64,000 bases of DNA from NCBI RefSeq assembly GCF_003086295.3, contig NC_092050.1, positions 145,545,699 through 145,609,698 of the forward strand, in the 5' to 3' direction. Made by a program: the position numbers and the translations under genes. Each line of letters starts with the position of its first letter. Position 1 is the first letter of the stretch. Positions 47,274 to 57,740 of the stretch are shown piece after piece. Source of the stretch: Arachis hypogaea. Taxonomy: Eukaryota > Streptophyta > Magnoliopsida > Fabales > Fabaceae. The notes beneath the pieces were generated by a model that saw only the letters and a list, made by a program, of their open reading frames with translations, was not told the origin of the DNA and did not search any database.

Positions 47274-50200
47274 GTTGTTTATATAATAAGTTTTTCAACC
47301 ATATGCATTTATCTTATTTAGTAGCAATTTCATGTTTTTTTTATAAAAAAAATGTTGTTTTGTAGGTATTAGTTATCTTAATTTATAGAGTGGAAAAACT
47401 TATTAAGATAGGACATTTTGGAAGTGCTCAGTCACTAGAAATAGATGAGAGTCATTTTATTAACTTTTCTGGATGTTGCTAAGCCAACTTCATATTACAT
47501 CCTTATTGTTAGCTAAGATTTCTTGAATTACTCAGCTTAGATACTCCTAAATTTTAGTTTGAAAGTGGTCGGCCATGTTATATAATTGGCTTATATCATA
47601 TCCGTATTCCACAATGATATTTAAAAAGAAATGTATTTATAATTAAAGAATATATATTGTGGGTTTATAGGTGGAATATTTTTAACCTGAGAACTATATA
47701 TATATATTTATATGGATTAGTATTTTAACTTTTCAGTATTATATTTTATAAATATTGTGGGGATTGACAATAAATATTAATTAAATCTTTCAGGCAGGAG
47801 TTAATAACTTGCAACTATAATAGTTCTAAATGAAAAAGCTAATTTCGGAAATCTATATGAAGTTATGAACTTACTCCTCCTCCTCTCCTATTATAGATTG
47901 AGATTATAAAGAGATTATTATATATTATGACTTTTTTGTTAGTAAAATAAAAATAATAAAAAATAATTTTATAGCATAGGATTATAAGAATAATAAAAAA
48001 TATATTTTTAATTTCATATTGTCATCTTTATATAAAGCCAACATTCAATAATAAGATAGATACCACTGCATTCAAGAGTACCTTAGAGAAATTCTATATG
48101 ATCGTTGAAATTATTAGGAATCCCAAGATAATGGCTCTTTACTGTTGAAGAAATGAAGTATGCATTTTTAATTTCCAAGATATTGGCTTTTTTACATTGC
48201 ATATAAAAAAGTTATTAAAATATTATATTATAAATTATTGGAAAGCTAGAGTAATTTTAAGAAATACAAGTTATCACTAAAATAATTTTTATTTTTAAGT
48301 ACATAGGACTATAATCTGAAGGACTATAAGAGTTATCACTAGAATAGTCATAATAACCAAAGAATACTAGAGTTATGAGTTGGCTATATGGATGCAATCA
48401 AAATACTAAAATTTGCCAAAAAATAGGTAGTCCTTGGTATACTATATAAAACTAGGTAGTCCCCTTGAAAAATTTACGTTTAGGTCAATATGTGGTTTTT
48501 AAATTGATGGGATGTCATTTTCACGAATAAATATGTGGTAAGTTGGATTCTTGGTTTTGTAGTCAAATAAGACAATATAATTATGTAGAGTTAGAAGCAG
48601 GGTGTAATGCTCTAGATTTTACTATACCAGTGTTTAAACACAATACTAAGTAGTAAAGTTGAGGTAGAATGTAACCAAAGTTACACAACTAAGTGTATTT
48701 GTGTGGAGAAGGGGCCTAAAGATAGATTTTGCTTTGGCTTACTAAAACAATATAATGGATAAGGTATAAAGCATGGAGTAACGTGCTGAGTTTTGCAGTT
48801 GCAGTGTTTAAAGGCAATATCATATAGTAAAGTGTGAAGCATAATGGAATCAAATTTACAGAAGTAATTGCATTTTTTTGTCATTGTGCAATAAATTCTA
48901 AATTACTTTTGATATAAAATTGAAACAGAGAAATAAAATTGAATTAGTAGGTTCTAGGCATCAATCTAAGTCAGATACAATGTACAATTTTATTTTTAAA
49001 TAAGACAAAGAATGAAGAAAACAATAAAGCGTGAGACTTAACAGTCTGAAATGCTATCAGCATGCACTTTCAGCTTAATCACATATTTTTATAGCCTAGA
49101 TTATGTGTTAAACATCCATTGATTCAATTATTTAGAGACGTATTTCATTAAAAAATCAACAAATTTCGTAATTGAAGATAAAGAAAATTTCAGGTAAACA
49201 TATTTGAAGATGCTTTTTAATTCCAAAGCTGTATTCTTTGAAAATAAGGTTGATTATATATAGTCAAAAAATAATAAACCTGAAGAGACATTGAGTTTTG
49301 AAATAGTGTGCTATTAGAAAAATGCCTATTTAAATTTAGATGAGATTGAATATGTTTTTTCTAATATTGTATACCTCTGTACCTTTATACTTATTTTTCT
49401 TCACTCTTTGAACATTGATAAATTCAGGAAGGAAAAAAAATTCACAACCAACAAAGAGGGTTTAAATTGCTTATATTTCACAATCAATAATAAGGCTTAT
49501 ATTTAAATTATAATGAGGTTATGTATGCTTTTGACTGATTTATAAAATTCAAAAGGGAGATATTTCTTTAAAAAGGAGATAACAAGTGATGAACTTCATA
49601 TCCTCTGTCTGTCCTTATTATATGTTTTTTGATATGTTAAAAACCAAAATGGAATGAAGTGGGGTGTTGACGGGTTAAGTTATGCAATTTCAAAATTTGA
49701 AATTGAAGTGACAATGTGAGAAACTCCTTTTTTTGTTATTGATGATGGAATGCTTGACAATTCATCATTTATGGTAACTAAATGAACTAAATAAAGACAA
49801 ATTCAGCAATGGTGAAGATTTGATGTTACCCAATGGAAGATAAACTTTTTTTTTTGCTATGGCAGTCTAATAAAATAATATAATTATATAGGATGAAAAC
49901 AAAAAAGGCTACAATCGATTTTGCTATAGCAGTGTTTGAAGGCAATATCAAATAGTAAAGTGTGAAGGACAACATAACCTATTTTACACAACTAATTGCA
50001 TTTTTTGTGAATAGTCCTGCAGCTGGATTCTGCTATAACAAGATAATATAATGAAATAAAGTGTAAAGCATAGTGTAAGCTGTTGGATTTATGCTATAGT
50101 AGTGTTTAAAGGCAATATCATCTATGAAAGTGTGATTCAGAACAGAATTAGATTTACAGAAGTAAAAGCTTTTTTACTTGAATGTGTGTAATAAACCCAA

Positions 50201-50570
50201 GACCAATTTGAACATACATGATTATGAGATATTGTCAGATCTGCTATGTAAAAGGGATCAATGGGAAATTCCCTTTTCATGTAACCAAGATATATGCAGT
50301 TGAATTAGTGGGCTTTAGGCATCAACTTAGGTTAGCACACAGTGTAAAATTTTCTTTACAATAAAGAAAAAGTTAGTTGTATGGTTAATTATTAATTATT
50401 TCAATCTAAATCCGGCGGACAGATACCATGTAATGAACTATATGAAAACACATGTGAACTAATTATATAAATAGGGTAGAGTAAACTGTTGTGTGGTATT
50501 CCAATTGAGTGATCATTCCTCTAACTCACTAAACCCCATTAACCAAACGTTCAAACCCTTTACAACCACA

Positions 50571-51362
50571 CTGAGTGATATTCCACCAAAGAGAGGCGAT
50601 CTTCCATTCCTGAGTGATGATATTATCTTGAAAATCTTAGTGAAAGCAGACCCAAAGACCGTAGGAAAGTGCAGAAGTCTGAGTAAAGCTTGGAATTCTA
50701 GACTATGCACTAACTTATTTATCAAGCAAAACTATAAGGAAACCAAAGACAGAGACCGAAGCGTCATTGTCGGGATTGGGTCCCCCCCAAGTGATCAAAA
50801 CTCAATGTGGTATGTTCGAGCCTCAGTTGATACTGGGCGGCAGTTTAATTTCAATGTGCCGATAGAAATCAACCATTATGGCTTCTACTCGATCATAGGC
50901 TCCGACCATGGAGTCATTTGCTTGAGGATTTCCATGGGGGGTCTCAATTCTAGGCTACTTATGTGGAATTTCCTCACCCGAAAAAGGCGTGTTGCACCAG
51001 ACGAAGCTAGCAAGCGCTGCTGCCACGTTGTATCTCTTTATGCCTTTGGATATTTGGAAGATAGTGTGGAATACCGCATTGTGCATGTACACAAGCGGCA
51101 CTACTCTGACAGCACCATGTCCTGGAGTCTTTATAGTTCCGTGGAAAGGGAGTGGACTCATGAAGGTTCATTTGAGAGCAATGTTCAGAAGCTTGGACCC
51201 AAATCTGTTGTGGACAATGGCGTCGTTTACTGGATAGGTTGGGAACGTCCTAACTTTCCTGAGCCGGTAAGCATTATCACATTCGATCTCAAGCACAGAT
51301 CTTTCCATGAGGCTACAATACCCGCAGAGGTGAAAATTTGTGTTCTCAAAAGAGAAAACTGA
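50571..51362 (+). pseudogene. F-box copy 2, start codon lost (ATG to CTG)
   Basis: The frame is open over its whole length and matches copy 1 apart from 12 amino-acid differences. The initiator at 50,571 is CTG where copy 1 has ATG, and the next codon is AGT not AAT. The next in-frame ATG is at 50,805 (MWYVRAS), beyond the F-box, so ATG-started translation would give a protein without the Skp1-binding domain. CTG initiation cannot be excluded. The TATA box is intact. I also noted about five synonymous differences, a ratio that suggests little purifying selection. Which start state is ancestral is unknown. Confidence 0.8.
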
Positions 51363-51962
51363 TTTCTACTACACTATTCTGGATCCATACTCTCTCCTGG
51401 ATTTATACGAGTGCAGAAGATCGAATTTCATATCAAGTGTAACTTCAGAAGTCAACAATATATACACCATCAACTAAATCAGCTTGCAAACAATTGCTCT
51501 GCTTGCAGCGGCAATCGTTCTTATAAGTGCCAGATCTGTTTTTAAAAAAGAGGGTGTTTAATGGAATAGAGAAGAGGAGTGGGTGATAATAAATTCTCAT
51601 TGATGTGGGTTGGTGGTAATAATTGCTAAATGCCAAAAAAAAAAAAGATGCAGAAGATGTCATGTGTCTTGCGTGTGTCTTGGGGAGTTGGAGAGGGGGA
51701 AGATTTTGGCGGTGAGAAATTTATTAATTGCTTGCAACTATTCAAATTCAAAATATATCTTCAAAAGTGACATATTTATCCCGAATTTAAATCACGAGTA
51801 TTCTGCTTACAAAAATAAAGTTAAACCCAACACTATGATAATATAATGCTATTTACTGTTCTTTTTCTATGGATAAATAAAAACATGTTCCACACACTAT
51901 AACTGAATAAAGCATTGCGGTGATTTAGTTAATGGGATTATGGGAACATGTGTCATCGGCGC

Positions 51963-52005
<43 letters not shown>
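51963..52005. repeat. (ATT)n microsatellite, expanded in duplication copy 2
   Basis: About 14 ATT units against about 8 at the matching place in copy 1 (46,199-46,224). It is a natural marker of divergence since the duplication. Confidence 0.93.
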
Positions 52006-52121
52006 TAAAAAAATTTCACTTTTTTTAAAATATTTTTTAATAATTTTTTAATTATTAAATTATGATTTTGTAGAAATTTTAATTAACAATTATTTTTTTA
52101 CTTTACTACTAATTTTTCGAT

Positions 52122-52684
52122 ACTCAATATGTATTATTTTAACATTAAATTAAAAAATGTTACCACTGTTAATATGTTTAATAATTAATATTAATAAATA
52201 ATTTGATTAATAAATTTATCAAAAATTATTAATAACTTTATCAAAATTTAAAAATAAGTTGTGATGGATAAATCCAAAATTTAAAAAATTAACATCTCAT
52301 TTCTTCACATATTGACAAAGCAAGTTTCTTAATAATTAAAAAATTATTGGAGGGTATCTTAGAAAAAACTAATTTAATCATTCAAAATTTTTTTTATAAA
52401 TATCTTGAAAAAAATATAATTTAATCAATAGAAAGATAATTTGTTAAAGAGTATTTTGGTAAATAAAAATTTATTATAAAAAGTAAAATTTTTGTTAAAT
52501 AATATTTTTGTAAAAAAAATTATTTTTTCTTGAAAAATACGTAAAGTTAATGGTAGTTAATAAAAAAAAATTTAAATAGATTAAAAAAGAGATTTTTTAA
52601 AAGGTATATAAAAAGAAAATACATATTTTATAAATAGAAGATAGAGCAATATTATTTTTACATCTCTTAAAGAAAGAGAATGAA

Positions 52685-52686
<2 letters not shown>
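52122..52686. other. AT-rich spacer, no gene seen
   Basis: Very AT-rich sequence with A/T runs only, between the end of duplication copy 2 and the ATT microsatellite. No coding signal or clear repeat ends. Confidence 0.7.

Positions 52687-52743
<57 letters not shown>
52687..52743. repeat. (ATT)n microsatellite near the Helitron 3' end
   Basis: About 19 ATT units, uninterrupted until TATAATAATA. Confidence 0.93.
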
Positions 52744-52744
<1 letters not shown>

Positions 52745-52795
52745 ATAATAGGAGGCCTCAATGTCATATCGAGTGAGTAGTAAAAGAAAAAGAGA

Positions 52796-52954
52796 AGTGC
52801 TAGGGCCAGCAGATTTTATAAGTTATAGCCATCAATTAGCCATTAATAGTGTATTTAATGGTGTGGGATTTTATCTAATGATAAAGAATCACTCATTTTT
52901 ATTTTGCTGGCTAAGTATTGACCAAATTTTAACAAATCTGCTGGCTTCCTAGAC
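52796..52954. mobile_element. Small MITE near the Helitron 3' end
   Basis: The left end AGTGCTAGGGCCAGCAGATT and the reverse complement of the right end (AGTCTAGGAAGCCAGCAGATT, first 20 bases) match apart from a small indel. About 159 bases, non-coding. The superfamily is not certain. Confidence 0.55.
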
Positions 52955-53176
52955 TTTTCCAAAAAAAAAATAAATATCGACCGAGGAAATATATATCATA
53001 TACCAAAAAAAGAAACATTATCCTTCTACTTTTTCGTACTTAATTGGGACATATTACATTATACTCAAAGTCAATATATATCAAGTGATTTAGTTAATAG
53101 TAAGTATGATTCCAAAACAATGCAAACTCATATGAATTATATAACAGTATATACTATTAAGTAATTGAAAAAGCGT

Positions 53177-53204
53177 CCCGCACTTCGCGCGGGTAGCTCA
53201 CTAG
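53177..53204 (+). other. Helitron-type 3' terminus: GC hairpin then CTAG
   Basis: CCCGC, a 7-base loop ACTTCGC, GCGGG, a 7-base spacer and CTAG, followed by T. This GC-rich hairpin stands out in a very AT-rich setting and fits the replication terminator of plant Helitrons. Confidence 0.7.
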
Positions 53205-53239
53205 TGTTAGCTTATAAGAATGTATCAAGGTAATGTAAT

Positions 53240-53365
53240 ATTAACGACCCGGTTTTTACCCGATATAATCGTGGTCCGAAAGTGTATAGGTTTCATCGGG
53301 TCTAGGGCCGGGTTCGGGTCTAATAAATAGGTCCGGTATATATTTCGGGTCGGATCTGAGTCACA
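53240..53365 (+). repeat. Dispersed GGGTC-rich repeat, copy 2
   Basis: ACGACCCGGTTTTTACCCG, CATCGGGTCTAGGGCCGGG and TTTCGGGTCGGATCTGAGTC parallel the copy at 34,505-34,700 in the same order and orientation. It begins 35 bases outside the putative Helitron 3' end. Confidence 0.5.
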
Positions 53366-53851
53366 TCATAAAAATTAAAATTCAATACACAAATTATTTC
53401 TTAAATAATTTATTTTGATATAAATAATATATAATATTTATTAAATTTAATATTTAAGATACAACTTTATTAATTTTTATTATATAAAATTTACAAAATC
53501 ATATATATATTAATTATGTATCATGTAACCTTTTTACTACTAGAATGTCGTGCTTTCCGTTGCATCACTCTAATAACGAGAAGTATTACGACGACTTTAA
53601 ATATATCTTTATATAGTGAAACTCTTTAAACTGAAAACCACATTTTACTTTGTGTGAAAAACCAAAAATACTTTTTCTTTTCTTTCATTATATAATCATG
53701 CATACATACACTTCAACCACAGCACATTACATATGTTATATATAAAAGAAACCTTTATACAAGTAACATACCAAACTTCATACATTTCTCATTACAATTC
53801 TTATCCCTCTTTACAAGATATAATAATAATAATAGCAAGAAAAAATAATAA

Positions 53852-53937
53852 CTAAGGCATTAAAACAGATCCAACGCAACCGAAATACTCAAAAAGGTCT
53901 TCCCAGGCTTCTCGTTCATTTCTTGAAAAACAGAGGG
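53852..53937 (-). pseudogene. Orphan 3'-terminal exon of an unidentified gene
   Basis: Reading minus, a pyrimidine-rich acceptor (CTTACTTCCACAG) is followed by an 86-base open stretch ending REAWEDLFEYF, GCVGSVLMP and TAG, then a 3'-UTR-like sequence. The phase (2 + 28 codons) fits a last exon. No upstream exons are recognisable to the right, where plastid DNA begins, so it looks like a gene remnant. I do not recognise the family for certain. Confidence 0.35.
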
Positions 53938-53993
53938 CTGTGGAAGTAAGAACTTAACCACACGGTCTCACCAGAAAAATTTTAGAAATGGTC

Positions 53994-53998
<5 letters not shown>

Positions 53999-54027
<29 letters not shown>
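53999..54027. repeat. (TA)n microsatellite
   Basis: About 14 TA units at the border between the orphan exon region and the plastid-derived block. Confidence 0.9.
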
Positions 54028-54029
<2 letters not shown>

Positions 54030-54259
54030 AAATTTTAGTATATATTCGATATTCTATTTATATATAATATATTTGATATGAATATAGAAAAAGTAAAGAA
54101 AAAATGAAATTGTCGAGAACCCTTTAAATCAAGTAGTAATGTAATGATTCAAGGGGTTCTCACAAACAACAAACATATTTACATATAATTAATTCAAATT
54201 TTGTTATGTGGTTTATTTCTCTTTTTTGGAGGGTTGTATTGATTTTCATTAAAAAAAAG

Positions 54260-54653
54260 TTAGAAAAAATTTGATAGAATGGCTTCAATCTTGTCAACCG
54301 GAGTGAGAAAATAAAATCTGGATAAATACCAATACTTATTACGGGTTTAAGGATAGAAATCGAAATAAATAATTCTCGCGGACCAGAATAAAAAAATACG
54401 AGTTTGGTGTATTAAAAAGCTTGTATCCATAGAACATCGGCCATAACATGGATAATGAATAAATAGGAGTTAATATAATTCCAATTTTGTTTAAAAAAAT
54501 TATTAATATTTTTGTCATTAAAAGATATTTTTGACTGGTTAGTATTCCAAAAAAATCATCAATTCTGCAACAAAACCGCTCATGCCTGGCAATGCAAGAG
54601 AAGCCATTGATAAGATACTGAAAACTGTGAATATTTTGGGCGATGAAACTCTT
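54260..54653 (-). pseudogene. ndhD: ndhD 3' fragment (plastid NDH subunit 4)
   Basis: Minus-strand frames read [65 protein letters not shown]-like and finally EAILSNFF before TAA at 54,260. It is the C-terminal part of NdhD, a proton-pumping subunit of the thylakoid NDH complex. Several frameshifts break it. Confidence 0.85.
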
Positions 54654-54851
54654 ATTGTTATTTATTTGATCAATCGACAGCGCGACGAAAAAAAGTATAA
54701 CTATACTTAACAATAAAATACTGAGAAAAGCCCACCTACGTCGAAGATTTTTTGTTGCTGTGGAAAAAAATAGAAGTCCCGCCCCTATCAACATAGGAAC
54801 TGGAAGCGGAATGAAAGGTATAATCCATAAAGATTGATGTGTATATTCCAT
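54654..54851 (-). pseudogene. ndhF: ndhF 5' fragment (plastid NDH subunit 5)
   Basis: Starts [20 protein letters not shown] and runs 66 residues ([19 protein letters not shown]). It then joins ndhD sequence in frame at about 54,654, creating a chimeric open frame of 170 codons with no biological precedent that I know of. Confidence 0.9.
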
Positions 54852-54953
54852 AAAAAAAGAATAAAAGATAAAATATTTTTTTTCCTAATGAGTTTTGTTT
54901 CTTATTCATCGGTTTTATCTCTCTTTTTTTTTTTGCAAGTTAAAAAATTTTTT

Positions 54954-55205
54954 TACTGGCGAGCCACGACAATTGCACCTATCAAAACAGCTAAGAGAAT
55001 TATTGAAATTAGTTCAAATGGAAGAAAAAAAATATGTTGATAAATGAACTCCAATTTGTTGACTAGTACTTATTAAATCTTGCTCTATAATCTGATTTGG
55101 TCTTGTAGTCCAAATAAGCCCGTACCATGATGCATCTGGAATAGTAGTTATTAGTGAAACAAAAATACTTGTACAAACCATCAAAGTAATTCCTATACCT
55201 GTCAT
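54954..55205 (-). pseudogene. ndhG: ndhG 3' fragment (plastid NDH subunit 6)
   Basis: Reads [21 protein letters not shown], then [27 protein letters not shown] and, after a frameshift near 55,020, ends VVARQ and a stop at 54,954. It is the C-terminal half of NdhG. Confidence 0.88.
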
Positions 55206-55302
55206 ATTTCTTGGATTATTTACAAGCGGTATTCAAGCCCTTATTTTTGCTACTTTAGCTGCGGCTTATATGGGTGAATCCATGGAAGGCCATCATTAAC
55301 TT
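55199..55302 (+). pseudogene. atpI: atpI 3' fragment (plastid ATP synthase subunit a)
   Basis: Plus-strand reading [20 protein letters not shown], then [10 protein letters not shown] and TAA at 55,300. These are the last 30 or so residues of AtpI. It abuts the ndhG fragment directly, which marks an illegitimate junction. Confidence 0.9.
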
Positions 55303-56061
55303 AACAAATTTAGGAAATAGTCTTTTTTTTTTTAGTTTCTAGTTTAGTTTGACTCGCCACAATATATGTGCGGCTAAAGAATATACTTAGGTAACAAAAA
55401 TACATAAAAGAGAAACAAATAAGTTTTGAATTCTGATTCTATTAATTGAATATTCATAAATACGGGGTTAAATTAAATGCAATCAAAGTATAAATAAATA
55501 AAATATATGATTTGGTTAAAATATAGAAAAGATTACTTGAGAGCTGTAAAAAAAAATAGAAAAAACATCTTTAAAATAATGAATCTTTTTCCTATTTTTT
55601 TTTACTAAACTAAAAAGAATCTTTGTTTTCAATTTTTTCCAATAACTTTTTGGTATTGTTTTCGTTGTATTTTATTTTGTTCATTCTATCTATAACATAA
55701 ATATTTTTTACATTATAATATAGATCTAATTTGAATATTATTTGATTAGAGTCTATTAATGTTGTAAATGTAAATATTAAGAACTTTAACTTTGAACTTT
55801 GTAGGATATTTCCGTTTACGACATGTGAAAATGGATATTACATAAAACTAGAACGTATTTGTATTTCATTCATATTCAATTCAACAATAAATAAAAATTC
55901 TATTTAGATCACTCAAATTTCAATATTTCGTTGCAAAGATTCAGTTCTTCGATCGAACGAATTTTTTTAGATTGATTATACCATATGGATATAAACAAGG
56001 ATATAATCAAAAAGAAGAAAATGGCTAGCAAAAACCTAAGACTAAGATTTGAAAGAGGAGC

Positions 56062-56322
56062 AACAATCGGACAAGTGGGGAATGTTGGGGTAAACCAGAA
56101 AACTTTGGGTAGAGTCGGATCTAAATGTTGGCTAGGTAAACGTCCTGTAGTAAGAGGAGTAGTTATGAACCCTGTAGATCATCCCTATGGGGTAGTGAAG
56201 GGAGGGCCCCAATTGGTAGAAAAAAACCTGCAACTCCTTAGGGTTATCCTGCACTTGGAAGAAGAAGTAGAAAAAGGAATAAATATAGTGATAATTTGAT
56301 TCTTCGTCGCCGTAGTAAATAG
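56062..56322 (+). pseudogene. rpl2: rpl2 3' fragment (plastid ribosomal protein L2)
   Basis: Reads [40 protein letters not shown] and, after frameshifts in the [17 protein letters not shown] region, ends NLILRRRSK with TAG at 56,320. It is the C-terminal third of L2, broken. Confidence 0.9.
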
Positions 56323-56381
56323 TAGAATAGAGAAAATCAAATTTGTTTCTTCATCTTTATAAAAAATAGGAGGAATTCACT

Positions 56382-56580
56382 ATGACACGGTCACTAAAAA
56401 AAAAAATCCTTTTGTAGCCAATCATCTATTAAGAAAAATAAAAAAGCTTAACACAAAAGCGGAAAAAGAAATAATAATAACTTAGTCCAGAACATCTACC
56501 ATTATCCCCACAATGATTGGCCATACCATTGCTATCCATAATGGAAAAGAACATTTACCTATTTATATAACAGATCGTAT
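56382..56580 (+). pseudogene. rps19: rps19 5' fragment (plastid ribosomal protein S19)
   Basis: ATG at 56,382 with an AGGAGGAATT ribosome-binding-like site before it. Reads MTRSLKK, then a frameshift in an A-run, then [20 protein letters not shown] and LPIYITDRM. It follows rpl2 as in the plastid S10 operon, so these two fragments came as one collinear piece. Confidence 0.88.
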
Positions 56581-56794
56581 GGCCTATATATATAAAAGGC
56601 GGATCAAATTTAACCGTAGTGATCATCGTTTATCTTATGAATCTTACCGATCAACAATTAATTACCAAAAATCCATATTTACATTTCAACTAATAAAAAC
56701 TCCAATAAAAACAAATATATAATAGCATTTCACTACATATATTAAAGAAGCAATTTTGCCAAACTCACCGCTGATTCAACCAATATAACATAAC

Positions 56795-56905
56795 CAAATT
56801 ACAGCCTCTGGCCAAACACAAAATCACATCACGGCCTTCGGCCCAACACAATATCACATCACATCCTCCGATCCAAAACAATATCACATCATGGCCTCCA
56901 GTCTA
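56795..56905. repeat. Imperfect ~34-bp tandem repeats
   Basis: Three to four units of a CAACACAATATCACATCAC plus GGCCTCCGGCC-type pattern, with substitutions between units. Confidence 0.7.
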
Positions 56906-57099
56906 ACATATACGCAAATCACGGCAATCTGAAACCACGAGTCACAATCACACAGACAGTCAACCAATCACACAAAAGAGCAAGTACAACAAGTAGTACA
57001 ATTAGCAGTTAACACGATGTCAATTAGGCAAACCAAGTAATTATGCAGACCCAAGCAAATGCAATATGATATATGTCTGTCCTACTGGCCATGAGCTCA

Positions 57100-57740
57100 C
57101 TTGTCGGTTATCTGCAAAACCCGACACGAAATCCAATTGACACTCCGGATGGGTCTCTCGATATGCATCCCTAGGAGGAATTATACAAATCATGGTACCA
57201 TTATCTCAATGGATAGTGTCGTTTCACCTTCTCCTGTAGGTATAAACCGTGCCAAACAACGGAAAGTGCCATCTCACATCAACGCAGAGTACCGTCTCAC
57301 CTTTCATCCGAGAAAAAGTGGGTGTTACGTATCGCCATCCCCACTATCACACCGCAACCACGAACAAGTAGGAAGAGACCTCCGTCCTTACCCAATGCAG
57401 GTGCCAAAACGGTCTCAAGTGGGAATTACGTATCATCGTCTTCACGAGAGTGTCCTCAAAATTATATCACGCAAGCGAGATAAACCACCGTCCTTGCCAA
57501 TTCAATGATCAAATTTCAATAATAGTCATAATCAATCATAATCATAATCAAAATCGGCACCACAAGTCTTTATATTTATATTTATCACGAAGATGATCAT
57601 CCTCAACCCATGAGCGGGATAACACCACCGTCCTCATCATGGGCGGGATAAAACCACCATCTCCACGAATTCATAACGCATTGAGTAAGCAGGATGACAC
57701 CACTATCCTTACCAGACAATCAATTAATGTCACATACTTT
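57100..57740. other. GC-richer low-copy-like words in retroelement interior
   Basis: Open frame 57,101-57,508 begins at a non-ATG codon and has no domain. The sequence contains recurring CACCACCGTCCT/TATCCTTACC and GGGCGGGATAACACCACC-type words spaced 60-80 bases apart, suggesting diverged minisatellite-like repeats. Confidence 0.4.

Larger units (their letters stand above)
46337..52121 (+). repeat. 5.76-kb direct duplication, copy 2
   Basis: Begins at 46,337 and can be followed to the TTTTTCGAT at 52,121, after which the sequence (ACTCAATATG) is unique. The junction between the copies shares only AT with the outer borders, pointing to end joining or template switching, not recombination between pre-existing long repeats. 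It is slightly longer than copy 1, mainly because its ATT microsatellite is longer. Confidence 0.95.
35019..53204 (+). mobile_element. Putative Helitron-derived composite element
   Basis: The 5' end is a TC dinucleotide after a host A: A-TCTCTTCTCTTTATATATAA, the usual look of plant Helitron 5' ends. The 3' end has a GC hairpin, CCCGC (53,177-53,181), a 7-base loop, GCGGG (53,189-53,193), then 7 bases and CTAG (53,201-53,204) before a host T. Insertion between A and T without target duplication is the Helitron rule. An RPA70-like gene in plus orientation lies just inside the 5' end, fitting the RPA-like accessory genes of plant Helitrons. No Rep/helicase ORF is visible, so it would be a non-autonomous element. 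Nested inside are a Harbinger element, a 5.76-kb tandem duplication with F-box genes, and a MITE. That the two ends belong to one insertion is inference. Confidence 0.5.
54250..56720. other. Nuclear plastid DNA (NUPT) mosaic
   Basis: Pieces of six plastid genes lie side by side in an order not found in plastomes: ndhD 3', ndhF 5', ndhG 3' (minus), then atpI 3', rpl2 3' and rps19 5' (plus). All are partial and carry frameshifts or stops, so this is decayed plastid DNA in the nucleus. The stretches 55,303-56,040 and 56,590-56,720 fit plastid spacer or unidentified plastid sequence. The right border near 56,720 is approximate. Confidence 0.85.

Noticed and set aside
54339..54851. A novel 170-residue membrane protein
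   Set aside because: It is the ndhF 5' end fused to a frameshifted ndhD 3' end in decayed plastid DNA, not a real gene.
56590..56720. An rpl22-like continuation after rps19
   Set aside because: The translation ([20 protein letters not shown]) did not match rps19 or rpl22 as I know them, so I left the stretch as unidentified, possibly plastid, sequence.
56795..56905. Short regularly spaced repeats suggesting a CRISPR-like array
   Set aside because: Units are imperfect and directly tandem with no distinct spacers, and the genome is a plant.
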